Part shown: positions 56,336 through 64,000 of the stretch, one piece after another
Layout: each line of letters starts with the position of its first letter
Position numbering within the stretch: position 1 is the stretch's first letter
NCBI GenBank assembly: GCA_029891385.1
Contig: CM057228.1
Coordinates: 62,998,523-63,062,522, forward strand
Origin: Erythroxylum novogranatense
Taxonomy: Eukaryota > Streptophyta > Magnoliopsida > Malpighiales > Erythroxylaceae
Direction of reading: 5' to 3'
Length of the DNA stretch: 64,000 bases
Program-made: the position numbers and the translations under genes
The notes under the pieces: model-generated
Database searches by the model: none
What the model saw: only the letters and a program-made list of their open reading frames with translations
Told to the model about the DNA's origin: nothing

Positions 56336-57260
56336 CGCTGGCAATGTATTCTCCATTGATGACAATCTTTCGATCGTTGAATCTTTGATTTCGATGTCAC
56401 TCAGCGATTTGAAGTTCACGATTGATTCTCATTGATATCTCGCCGTATTGCACTTAGATATGATACATCCGTCTCGCATAGCATATGCGCATATGAATAT
56501 GATCCCGCATGCATCCATGTAGGATCTATCATGTACGCAATGCTATGTACGAGACCCGATGTATCATATGCTCTAAGTGTTACGAAAGCGATACCAATCG
56601 ATCCTCGCGAGGGTCATGGGTGGTGTCAAGAATATCCTCAAGTACTCACAAGGACTAAGGATATTTTCGATATATGGAGATGGAGATCTCAAAGTGAGCG
56701 GGTATACAGATGTTAGTTTTCAACTGATAAGGATGATTCCAAATCCCAATCAGTTATATATTCGACCGAATGGCTAAGGCCATTGGAAGAACTCCAAACA
56801 GAGACGATCGTCGATTCAACAATCGAGGCAGAGTACATTGCCGCTCGTAAAAGAAAGGAAACAGCTTTGGATCAAAAGTTCATTACTAAACTTGGTGTGG
56901 TTCCTAGCAGTTGATAGGCTCATACAGCTTGTATCAGGACAACAATGGAGCTATCAGCAAGTTTAAGGAACCAAGGTCTCATCAACGATCCAAACACGCA
57001 TCTGGCAGATATCATCTCGATCAGGGAGATCATCGACGAGGTGATGTCCAGATAGAGAAAATTCCCACCGAAAGCGTAATATTGTCGATCCGCTGACAAA
57101 GCCATTATCACAAAGAGTTTTGATTCTCATGTACTCGCTTATGGTATTAGATATCAAGGCATTGGCTTTAGGTCAAGTGGGAGATTGTTAGAGTAGTGCC
57201 CTCAAAGGCAATCGCTTTTAGCGTGTTTTGTACAAATTTGTGTATGCCTTTTATGAATTT
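56335..57260 (+). pseudogene. Element H RT end, RNase H, polypurine tract and LTR start (inverted segment)
   Basis: Plus strand. Copia RT/RNase H tail: VGSIMYAMLCTRPDVSYALSVT (56515-56585), ILKYS..KDIFSIYGDGDLKVSGYTDVSF (56636-56725), a diverged VDSTIEAEYIAA-like stretch (56810-56850), DNNGAIS..KEPRSHQRSKH (56938-57000) and IEKIPTESVI (57052-57080), ending PLSQRV-like at about 57120. CAAGTGGGAGAT (57174-57185) is the typical copia polypurine tract, and TGTTAGAGTAGTGCCC at 57186 starts the LTR. Frames are broken repeatedly. Orientation is opposite to the LTR body and the integrase on either side. Confidence 0.82.
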
Positions 57261-57489
57261 GTAAAAGAAACTATTTCTAAAGACAGATGCTTTGAAACAA
57301 ACACCTTTTGTTCCTCAAAGAAGGTAGAATTGATATCCCATTGTTTCTTTAGGATATCCTACTAACAAACACCGGTCGACTTTGCATCAAGTTTATCCGA
57401 TCAGATCCGCTTCACATAAGGTGACAACCCCAAACTTTCAAATGAGTAAGATAGGATCTTTGTTAGTCCACATCTCATATGGAGTAACA
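57260..57489 (-). pseudogene. Element H integrase C-terminal remnant
   Basis: Minus strand: VTPYEMW (57484-57465), then DRCLFVGYPKETMGYQFY (about 57371-57320) and KVFVSKH. This is the stretch after the copia integrase core (TPYE.W ... FVGYPKET.GY). It begins abruptly at TGTTACTCC, where gag of D would meet the LTR start of H. Confidence 0.78.
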
Positions 57490-57914
57490 GCCCCATCGGC
57501 TTCATACTCGCGATCATTGTCAAAGCTTCAGAGGTGCATGTACGGATCTTCTCCCGCCAAGCCATGAAATTTAGGAAGGAATTAATCAACAAACCTTTAA
57601 TCTCAAAATTAACATCAAAATTAGGCAAACAACAAGAATGGATCATAATGCACATCGAGGTTGTTGCTTCCCTAATAGTCCTAAGTCTCGATTCTCATTG
57701 TTTTCTCCTACTCTCATGCTCACCATTTCTCCATTAGTTCCATTTCTAGGTGTGTGCAGAAAGTCGATTTGGGAAAATGTTGATTCTCAGCCATATTTTC
57801 TCTTTCTCGCTCAACTAATCTACTCCTCTCTTGTTCTTTCCTTTCTTTCCTAAGTCTCCGCAAATGTCTCTCAATCTCAAGTTGGAATTGAACAAGTCTA
57901 CCTCTCCTGGGCAT
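57490..57914 (-). pseudogene. gag: Element D gag, N-terminal part
   Basis: Minus strand from MPRRGRLVQFQLEIERHLRR at 57914, an Arg/Glu-rich helical start (RERENMAENQ) typical for Athila gag. The conserved NFEIKGLLINS, then in a shifted frame KFHGLAGEDPYMHL, a TGA and ...KPMG, reach the H joint at 57490. The gene continues at 54521. Frame changes near 57720-57650 and 57560 and the stop show decay. Confidence 0.85.
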
Positions 57915-58259
57915 GCATAAGATCAATCCACAAATAAAAGATGTAGTAACAAAATTTTCTCACAATCACACAAAGTCGAGTAAAAGTGAAATGTGGCGAA
58001 TGCGAGTGTATGAGTGTATGGATGTATGTATGAATGTGTATGTGTAAAACAAAAATGTGCAAAGTAAGAGACAAAATCAAAGTATGAGGTATGCTTGTGC
58101 AAAGGAAAATCAAAACCTATACTATGAACAAGTGTGAAAATTAAACTATCCTAAATGCACTGCAAAAACAAAGATTCCAATTATCAACGACAATTGAAAT
58201 AAGTTGGCAATGGCTATCCTACGGTAAACCAATTTCTTGGTTCCCCGATAACGGTGCCA
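57915..58259 (-). other. Element D leader and tRNA-Asp-type primer-binding site
   Basis: 58259-58241 on the minus strand reads TGGCACCGTTATCGGGGAA, close to the complement of the plant tRNA-Asp 3' end (TGGCGCCGTTGCCGGGGA), the usual Athila primer. It lies three bases from the LTR. The rest is AT-rich leader containing a TGTATG-type microrepeat (58000-58045), without a gene. Confidence 0.82.
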
Positions 58260-58262
58260 TTT

Positions 58263-59739
58263 TGATCGCGACTTTGTCGATTCGACCTTACGATCAATCC
58301 TCAGAAACCGGTCAAAAATAATAATTCCAAAGATTGCAATACAGGATGCAACCTCGTGTCGTCTCACTTAATTGGAACCAAGTGAAAAAGGTCTAAGCTA
58401 GCCTAATTACCAAAAATTGCAATCAAAGTTGATAAAATGGGGGTTTGGTATGTTGATTGGAACTGGTAAAAGTAATTAAAATTGGAGAAAAAGTATAAAA
58501 GAATATTTTTTTGATTTTTGAGAATTATGCAATTGACAAAAACTAAGATAGTACTCAAATTGATAAAATCCTCTTGAAAATAGGCGCAGACTATCACGGT
58601 TCAAAATGATTTTTCGAGGATAGAATCCACTAAGTTTCAAAAGATCAACCCTAAAGGACTCTTTAGGTCCAAAGATTTAATTAATGAACTCCATCATTTA
58701 AATACTTGTTAAAAACCTTAGTGTGAAAATTGGAAAAGTAAATGCAACTGGTCAATCGGATAAAAACACAACCATCTAAATAAAACACAAGTAGGCAGAT
58801 TATGAGAGTCAATGCAATATCCCTCTGACCAAAAAAATGTAATATCCGAATGACATATATGAGACTTCATATATTAAGCTTCGAAATTTTACAAATAACT
58901 ATGTCCAAATCGCAACATAATGTTCAGCACAAGGTTAAACTATTAACCATGCTAATCTAGTTATACAGATGCAACCTCTAACTCAGAGCTTACATAAACA
59001 TAACTAAACTTCAGACACTATATGATTACTCACCTTTGAAGCTATCGGTGAACTCAAACCATTGCTACATCTTCAAGAGGAAATGTAGTTTAGCTACGCA
59101 TGTCTTCGGACTCTCTCACGACTTGTGAAGATTGGACGTCTCCCATGGTAGCAGAAGATGCTGACGGTGGAATAATGGTGATGATCGAAGATGATAAAAA
59201 TGGAAAATGACGGTGAAGAGATAGTCATCTCTGCTGCCTCTCAAGAGCGTCTCCGGAAAGATCTTCTTCCTTGACCTAAAAATAGCAAAGTTTTTAAATG
59301 ATGGATGCGGGTCGGGTCGATACAGTGAGACAAATTTTTCATTTAAAGTCAGGTATCCGCTCGTACGTCGCGACGTGTAAATAAATATTCGTCGCGACGT
59401 GTAGAATTGACTTGCTTGTCACGACGTGCGAATTAACATGCGTCGCGACGTGTGGTTGCTCGTCGCGACGTGTGAATAGGAACTCACGACCTATTGACTT
59501 TCTGATGGGTTGACTCCTTTGCTCCTGAAATATAAAATAACATTTTGCAGTATCAATTGTCCTTATGAAAATCAGAGAGAATTTAGTATTAAATTATGAC
59601 AATTTACTGACAAATTGCGAATTACAAGAACTCGTTATAAGGAACCAATTTAAGCCCAAAATTCATCAATTAGGAGTCAACGAGTGCATAAACAGTTATG
59701 AAAATACAGCCAATTTATAATGTAAACTTGGCTCAATCA
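58263..59739 (-). repeat. Element D 5' LTR (1477 bp)
   Basis: Direct repeat of 40055-41506, plus-strand ends TGATCGCGA and GGCTCAATCA. It contains the CGTCGCGACG cluster at 59364-59482 and a 30-base local insertion near 58823-58850 absent from the other LTR. ATAAC follows at 59740. Confidence 0.93.
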
Positions 59740-60220
59740 ATAACCATGTGATATTTCTGAATGGACCATTATGCTATAACTGTGTTATACTTGACTATGC
59801 ATGAATTGGGTGAACCATCGATGATGGTTCCTCACTGAGTTCAGAAACTCATCCAAAATTGCAAATTATTTTTTAGGACCGAGAGAGTAGACTCGTAGCA
59901 AGAGAAGTCATGGCTCATAGGTCGGTCAGCTGGCACTTTTTGAGGGATGACCTAGTTAGGTTTTGTTTGTATTTGATTTCCTTTTTGGAGTAATGTGCAG
60001 ACAAGGACAACCTGATCGTTATGTAAATTACTGCTTTTGATGATATGAAATGAGAAAAATTTATGGTTTCAAAAATTGGTGATTTTCATATTGATGCTTT
60101 ATGAGTATTGATGCCATGGGAAGTGTTAGTGATTATTCGTAGCGCACCCTTATCGTAGGATATGTATCGGGATGACCTACGGGCGTCCCGGTGTATACCC
60201 TATGGTAAGGGGGTGCTACA
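59740..60220 (+). repeat. Element A 3' LTR, right part
   Basis: ATAAC duplication (59740-59744), then the last 476 bases of the LTR matching 10510-11020, with the double hairpin at 59809-59860 (loop changed to CAGA, stem kept) and the acceptor-like TTTTTTAG at 59876. About 25 bases equal to part of 10650-10705 are missing. It ends GGGTGCTACA, followed by AAACT. Confidence 0.93.
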
Positions 60221-60690
60221 AAACTCCTTATGAGTTATGGAATGGAAGGAGACCAAATATATCCTATTTTCATCCATTTGGTTGCAAGTGCTTTATACTG
60301 AATACAAAGGAAATTTTAGAAAAATTTGATTCAAAGACCTATTCAAGAATTTTTCTAGGCTACTCCTTATCATCAAAGGCTTTTTAGGGTTTATAATCTT
60401 ACCTCGAAGACTGTTGAGGAGACTATTCATGTCAAGTTTGATGATAGTTCCCAACCAAGTAAGGAACATGATATGGATAGTGAAATCCCTTCAATGCCCT
60501 TAGTGATACTAAAGAAGCTTCATCATCGTAAACTCGCTAGACAAGATCGAGGATATTCCAGAGACTTTGGGTTAAAAGAGATTGAGATATAAGAGTTCTC
60601 ATCCGTAAGAGTTAATCATAGGAGAGACCTCGAAGGAGTTCTAACAAGGTCCAAATTCGAAGAGAAGCTAATGCAGCATTTGTCTCTGAA
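60221..60690 (+). pseudogene. Element X integrase C-terminus and linker
   Basis: After the AAACT duplication the copia frame resumes: TPYELWNGRRPNISYFHPFGCKCFILNT, KFDSKTYSRIFLGYSLSSKAF, a TAG at 60385-60387, then VYNLTSKTVEETIHVKFDD. By chance the LTR of A provides an in-frame ATG at 60172, so a 71-codon chimeric frame (60172-60387) exists. The linker to RT (60440-60690) is Ser/Lys-rich and broken. Confidence 0.88.
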
Positions 60691-61329
60691 ATAGAGCCTA
60701 AGAAGATTGATGAAGCTCTTCAGGATGAAGCATGGATTTTAACTATGCAAGAGGACCTGAACCAATTTACTGGGAACAAAGTTTGGTCATTGGTTCATAA
60801 ACCCTTGAAGAAATCCATCATAGGAACTAGATAAGTTTTTAAGAATAAGTTAGACGAATAAGGAAGAGTAAGTCAGAATAAAGCAAGATTAGTAGCACAA
60901 GGCTATAATCAGCAAGAAGGAATAGACTATAATGAGACGTATGCTCCGGTAGCAAGACTTGAAGCTATTAGGATACTGCTTGCATATGTTGTTTTTCATG
61001 ATATAAAGATTTTTCAAATGGATGTGAAAAGTGCATTTCTGAATGATTTTATAGACGAAGAAGTGCATGTTAAGCAACCTCTTGATTTCAAGGATGTTAA
61101 GTATTCGAATCATGTCTATAGACTTCATAAGGCTTTGTACGGCTTGAAACAAGCTCCTAGAGCTTGGTATGATCGTCTAAGTACTTTTCTCATTGCGAGC
61201 GGATTTAGTAGAGGTCAAGTAGATAAGACACCCTTTAGGAAGAATTTTGAGAATGATTTTATTTTAGTTCAAATTTATGTTGATGACATTATTTTTGGTG
61301 CGGCTTCAAAAAGTTTGTGCATGAGTTCA
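60690..61329 (+). pseudogene. Element X reverse transcriptase, N-terminal half, cut by F
   Basis: Copia RT: EALQDEAWILTMQEDLNQF (60711-60765), VWSLV, a TAG (about 60832) and a TAA/TAG (about 60859), KARLVAQGYNQQEGIDYNETYAPVARLEAIR (60880-60975), MDVKSAFLNDFIDEEVHVKQP (61018-61080), LYGLKQAPRAWYDRLS (61135-61182) and the catalytic IYVDDIIFG (61276-61302). The frame runs to SLCMS at 61329, where F begins. The YVDD aspartates are intact, but stops and the cut make it non-functional. Confidence 0.9.
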
Positions 61330-63465
61330 TGACAATCCTGGGTATTTTTCCATCAATTTCACCATAAAATCAGTCTCACATCCAAACTCATCTAAGTATG
61401 ATTCATACTTAGGTTTAGGCCTCACTAAAACTATTGAAATCACACTTCATTACTCATTTCGAATCCTATAAATCTAGATATAATTAAAAAACTGAAGTAT
61501 ATTCAGTGGAAATAACCATAGTTCATAATTTAAGAGCACACTCACTGTACCCATCTCACGTTTCTCACTCAATCTTTCTCAATTGATTTCGGACGGCCAA
61601 ATGATTGTAGGTGGAGATGTAGGGCAATGTATTATGACTCTAATGGTTCAAGAATAAATTCATTCGGGTTTCTAGAGAAAAAGTTATGGCGAAAAGAATC
61701 CAATCTGGTTTTTTCCTCAATCATAGTGAACCTATCGTGGGACAATTGGTATAACTTTCTCTAGAGATATTGAATTTAGGTGTTCTTTAGATGGTTCGAA
61801 AAAGGACTTCAAAAGATATAACTTTCATGAATACCTAGAAGACAAATTTCATCTTTTGAAAGATTAAAAATGGAACAGAAGATATAAGGTAACTAGTAAC
61901 CCAAAAGAAGCAAATCACAGAAGGAACAAAACTAAGAAGAAACAAAACTCAAAAGGAACAAAACACAGAAGAAACAAAACTAAGAAAAAGTGAAACTCAG
62001 AAGGAACAAAACATAAAAGGAACAAAACTAAGAAGGAACAAAACTAAGAAGAAGCGAAACTCAGAAGGAGCGAAACTAAGAAGGAACAAAATACAGAAGC
62101 AACAAAACTCAGAAGAAGTGAAACTCAGAAGGAACAAAATACAGAAGGAACAAAACTCAGAAAAAGCAAAACTCAAAAGGAACAAAACACAAAAGGAACA
62201 AAACACAAAAGGAACGAAACTCAAAAGGAACAAAACACAGAAGGAACAAAACTAAGAAGAAGCGAAACTCAAAAGGAACAAAACACAGAATGAACAAAAC
62301 TAAGAAGAAGCGAAACTCAAAAGGAACAACACACAGAAGGAACAAAATTAAGAAGGAACAAAACACAGAAGGAGCAAAACTAAAAAAAAAACAATTTTAC
62401 TTTTGAACATCTTCCCTTATAAGGGCCCTGACTTTCAGCTCAGATGTTCATAATTTTCATACTATATACTATTGGAAAGGTAATGGAAGAATTATAACTT
62501 TCATGAAGGCCATTTTGACGAATCTATCTAGATTGGTATAAAAGTTTCAACTCCAGCTTCACTTTTACATCACCTAATCACTAATAATCTTTTAGAAACT
62601 AAAATTAACACTACATGCAAATTTTGCCTCCCAACCACACAATATTTATGAATATACACTTAAATGCCATTTCCATGCAGATGATAGTAACTCAACAACT
62701 TTCTTTAATAAATCCCCAACCCTAAAGGATTTAATCACTACTTACCTTTTGAAAACTCCAAAATCTTCAAGCTCTAAACTCCATGCAATTTAAGTACTTC
62801 ACTAAGTACAATGACTAGCTTTTGGTTTTTCTTAGGGTAGAAGACCCAAATAGCAAAGTGGGTTTGGTGTAGGAAAGGACAAGCAAAAAACTCTCTTAGA
62901 AGAGGTTTGATGGAAAACTCCGTGTATGGGAAGAAAATTTTGAAGAAGATGGCATGAAGAATGAACTTAGACATATAACCTAATTTCTCAACTATCAGAA
63001 AACAATAACCTACTTCTACCAAAAGTACGAAAGCCTAAGTGACACTTGTCACTTTTCTCATATCTAAGCTCTAACTTAGTTTCTTTTGAAACTAACTCCT
63101 TTAAACTCCCATCTTTACAATCTAACTATCTTCAAAGCTTCATTTGATGTATTTTCCTATTTATATAATTTTCTGAAATTTATGCCTAAATTCACAAAAA
63201 TTTACAATTGTAATATTCTTACTAAACAATAGAATTTTCCATATAAATAAATTCAAAATTCTCAAAACACCCAAAAATCATAACTCAATCTAATTATACC
63301 CTGAATTATTTATGAAAACATGTACAATTATTTTCATGTGCCACAACCTCACTATTTATATGTATATGTATGACATAATATGCATGAACATGGAAATGCA
63401 TTTCTAACTCTCATTAATCACTCACATAAACTGTTTTGGCCTTCCCACAAGAATGGGATGTTACA
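61330..63465 (-). repeat. Element F 3' LTR (2136 bp, possibly truncated)
   Basis: Minus strand starts TGTAACATCCCATTCTTGTGGG (inverted repeat at the very start), includes donor-like AAAAG|GTAAGTAG at 62745, AGTTATGGCG modules (61680 region), an AAC-rich array, and a 19-base palindrome TAAGTATGAATCATACTTA near the end (61395-61413). The hairpin/acceptor block of A, B and G is not present, consistent with truncation. No gene is present. Confidence 0.75.
61888..62385 (+). repeat. AAGGAACAAAACACAG microrepeat array in F LTR
   Basis: About 30 units of 14-17 bases, alternating GAAGGAACAAAACACA, GAAGGAACAAAACTAA and AGAAGAAGCGAAACTC. It produces Phe/Leu/Cys-rich minus-strand frames that look membrane-like but are artefacts. 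Confidence 0.92.
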
Positions 63466-63479
63466 GTTGTCCCATCCTT

Positions 63480-64000
63480 AAAGAAATTTCGTCATCGAAA
63501 TTTTTACCTGTTTACTCGAACAGGTGGGGATAATGTCTCCTTATATGCTCCTTTGTCTCCCATGTTGCTTCCTCAGTTAAGTGGTTCCTCCAAACGACTT
63601 TCATCAATGGAATGACTCTATCCCTCAACTGCTTGATCTGTGATCCCACAATCTTGATCGACTCCTCAATATAGCTTAAGTTACTACAATCTCAATCTCC
63701 TGAGTCGGTATCACATGTGTCAGATCCGATCGGTATCTTCGGAGCATACTAACATGAAACACATTATGAAATTGGGACATTTCGTTCAGTAAAGCCAACT
63801 TATAGGCCAAAGGTCCTATCCTCTCAATGATCTCATAAGGACCAATGTACTTAGGGCTCAACTTTACCTTTTTATCGAATCTTAAAACTCCTTTCTAAGG
63901 TGACACTCTCAAGAATACTCTGTCTTCAACACTATACTCCATATCTCGTCGATGTTGATCTACATAACTCTTCTGTCTATCTTAAACCATTTTAATTCAG
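63480..64000 (-). pseudogene. Element F integrase C-terminal domain and chromodomain
   Basis: Minus strand from the edge: KSYVDQHRRDMEYSVEDRVFLRVSP, a TAG at about 63896, KGVLRFDKKVKLSPKYIGPYEIIERIGPLAYKL, FHNVFHVSMLRRYRSD (63861-63676), a frame change near 63675, IVGSQIKQLRDRVIPLMKVVWRNHLTEEATWETKEHIRRHYPHLF (chromodomain, about 63650-63520) and a TAA. Same family type as element A (35480-36220), with similarity over the whole stretch. The catalytic core lies outside the window. Confidence 0.85.

Larger units (their letters stand above)
54527..57489 (-). mobile_element. Element H: Ty1/copia remnant with an internal inversion
   Basis: Bounded by GCTCC (54522-54526) and GCCCC (57490-57494), a duplication with one mismatch. 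Minus orientation outside, plus orientation inside: LTR body (54527 to about 56335, minus), then RT end, RNase H, polypurine tract and LTR start in plus orientation (about 56335-57260), then an integrase piece in minus orientation (57260-57484). The last five bases (TGTTA on the minus strand) equal the LTR start, so 5' LTR, gag and most of pol were deleted, apparently through short homology. Confidence 0.8.
40055..59739 (-). mobile_element. Element D: Athila-like Ty3/gypsy retrotransposon carrying E and H
   Basis: Bounded by ATAAC (40050-40054 and 59740-59744). Minus-strand order: 5' LTR (59739-58263), tRNA-Asp-type primer site, gag, protease, a large gap where RT, RNase H and integrase should be, an extra ORF in the position of the Athila envelope-like gene, then polypurine tract and 3' LTR (41506-40055). 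Gag and protease wording (LDLG, FPADFYVLDM, NPYSNTYN-type) is Athila. Without E and H it is about 9.7 kb. It cannot be autonomous. Confidence 0.93.
6674..60220 (+). mobile_element. Element A: Tekay/Del-like Ty3/gypsy chromovirus carrying B and D
   Basis: Full element bounded by AAACT duplications (6669-6673 and 60221-60225). 5' LTR 6674-11020, primer site, gag, protease, RT-RNase H, integrase with a C-terminal chromodomain, polypurine tract 36203-36215, 3' LTR 36216-40054 plus 59745-60220. B interrupts the integrase and D the 3' LTR. Without those insertions it is about 13.3 kb. Coding is decayed by a few stops and a lost protease active site. LTR ends are TGTAACATCCC and GGGTGCTACA. The two LTRs differ at roughly 9 of the first 140 bases counted by eye, so it is not recent. 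Confidence 0.95.
4994..61329 (+). mobile_element. Element X: SIRE-like Ty1/copia retrotransposon, outermost layer, split
   Basis: Two pieces of one copia element: 4994-6673 (end of gag, protease, integrase) and 60221-61329 (integrase C-terminus, reverse transcriptase). The protein runs across the element A insertion: integrase stops at LLKKT before 6674 and resumes as TPYELWNGRRP after 60225, with AAACT on both sides. The order protease-integrase-RT defines Ty1/copia, and motif wording (FFAPKTPQQNG, GCKCFILNT) is SIRE-like. The 5' end is hidden by G and the RT is cut by F, so neither X LTR is in the window. Confidence 0.9.
61330..64000 (-). mobile_element. Element F: Ty3/gypsy chromovirus-like element, 3' end
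   Basis: Minus orientation, running off the right edge: integrase C-terminus and chromodomain, a purine tract (AAGGATGGGACAAC, 63466-63479) and an LTR from 63465 down to 61330. The LTR starts TGTAACATCCC like A and G. The left flank GTTCA (61325-61329) is the candidate target duplication; its partner is outside. The end at 61330 (GGATTGTCA) does not match the GGGGNGCTACA-type end of A and G, so the LTR may be truncated. Confidence 0.85.

Noticed and set aside
61997..62366. Minus-strand frames rich in Phe, Leu, Cys and Ser resembling membrane proteins
   Set aside because: Translation of the GAAGGAACAAAACACA microrepeat; no start context or conservation.

Overview
This 64 kb window is plant nuclear DNA made entirely of transposable elements. 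I found no host gene, rRNA, functional tRNA gene or CRISPR array. The evidence for a plant is Ty1/copia and Ty3/gypsy LTR retrotransposons of plant-specific lineages: a SIRE-like copia element, chromodomain-bearing Tekay/Del-like elements, an Athila-like element with a tRNA-Asp-type primer site, and a Tat-like element with a second RNase H. Several elements are primed by initiator tRNA-Met. The setting suggests heterochromatin of a dicot. Species cannot be told.

The layout is a Russian doll whose joints can be read to the base. A SIRE-like copia element (here X, + strand) is the outermost layer and survives as 4994-6673 and 60221-61329. It is cut by three gypsy elements. G (- strand, 1-4993) lies in its gag, A (+ strand, 6674-60220, target duplication AAACT) in its integrase, and F (- strand, 61330 to the right edge) in its reverse transcriptase. 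A carries two insertions. B (14973-35474, TTAAA) splits its integrase, and D (40055-59739, ATAAC, Athila-like, - strand) splits its 3' LTR. B has very long LTRs, no recognisable protein gene, and is itself split by C (21416-31413, GTAGT, Tat-like). D's gag is cut twice, by E (47434-54409, GGTCC) and by a copia remnant H (54527-57489, GCTCC/GCCCC). E holds a 0.3 kb SINE/TRIM-like insertion at 51197-51498. Removing the insertions rejoins the interrupted reading frames, which supports the boundaries.

Almost all coding regions are broken. The best preserved are the polymerase of G (an open frame of 365 codons running off the left edge), the RT-RNase H of A (547 codons) and the integrase C-terminus plus chromodomain of A. 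The last now forms an open frame with an ATG supplied by B's LTR.

The least explained signals lie in the LTRs. G, A, B, E and F carry a GTAAG donor-like site about 0.6-1.1 kb inside the LTR. G, A, B and E also carry an acceptor-like ...CAG just after one or two conserved hairpins, and the second hairpin keeps pairing although its sequence differs in E. Several families carry their own clustered short palindrome (CGTCGCGACG in G and D, GTCCGTTTAACGGAC in B, GCACTC-type in E). E and H each show an internal inversion, and in E this left a 1.2 kb perfect-looking fold-back.
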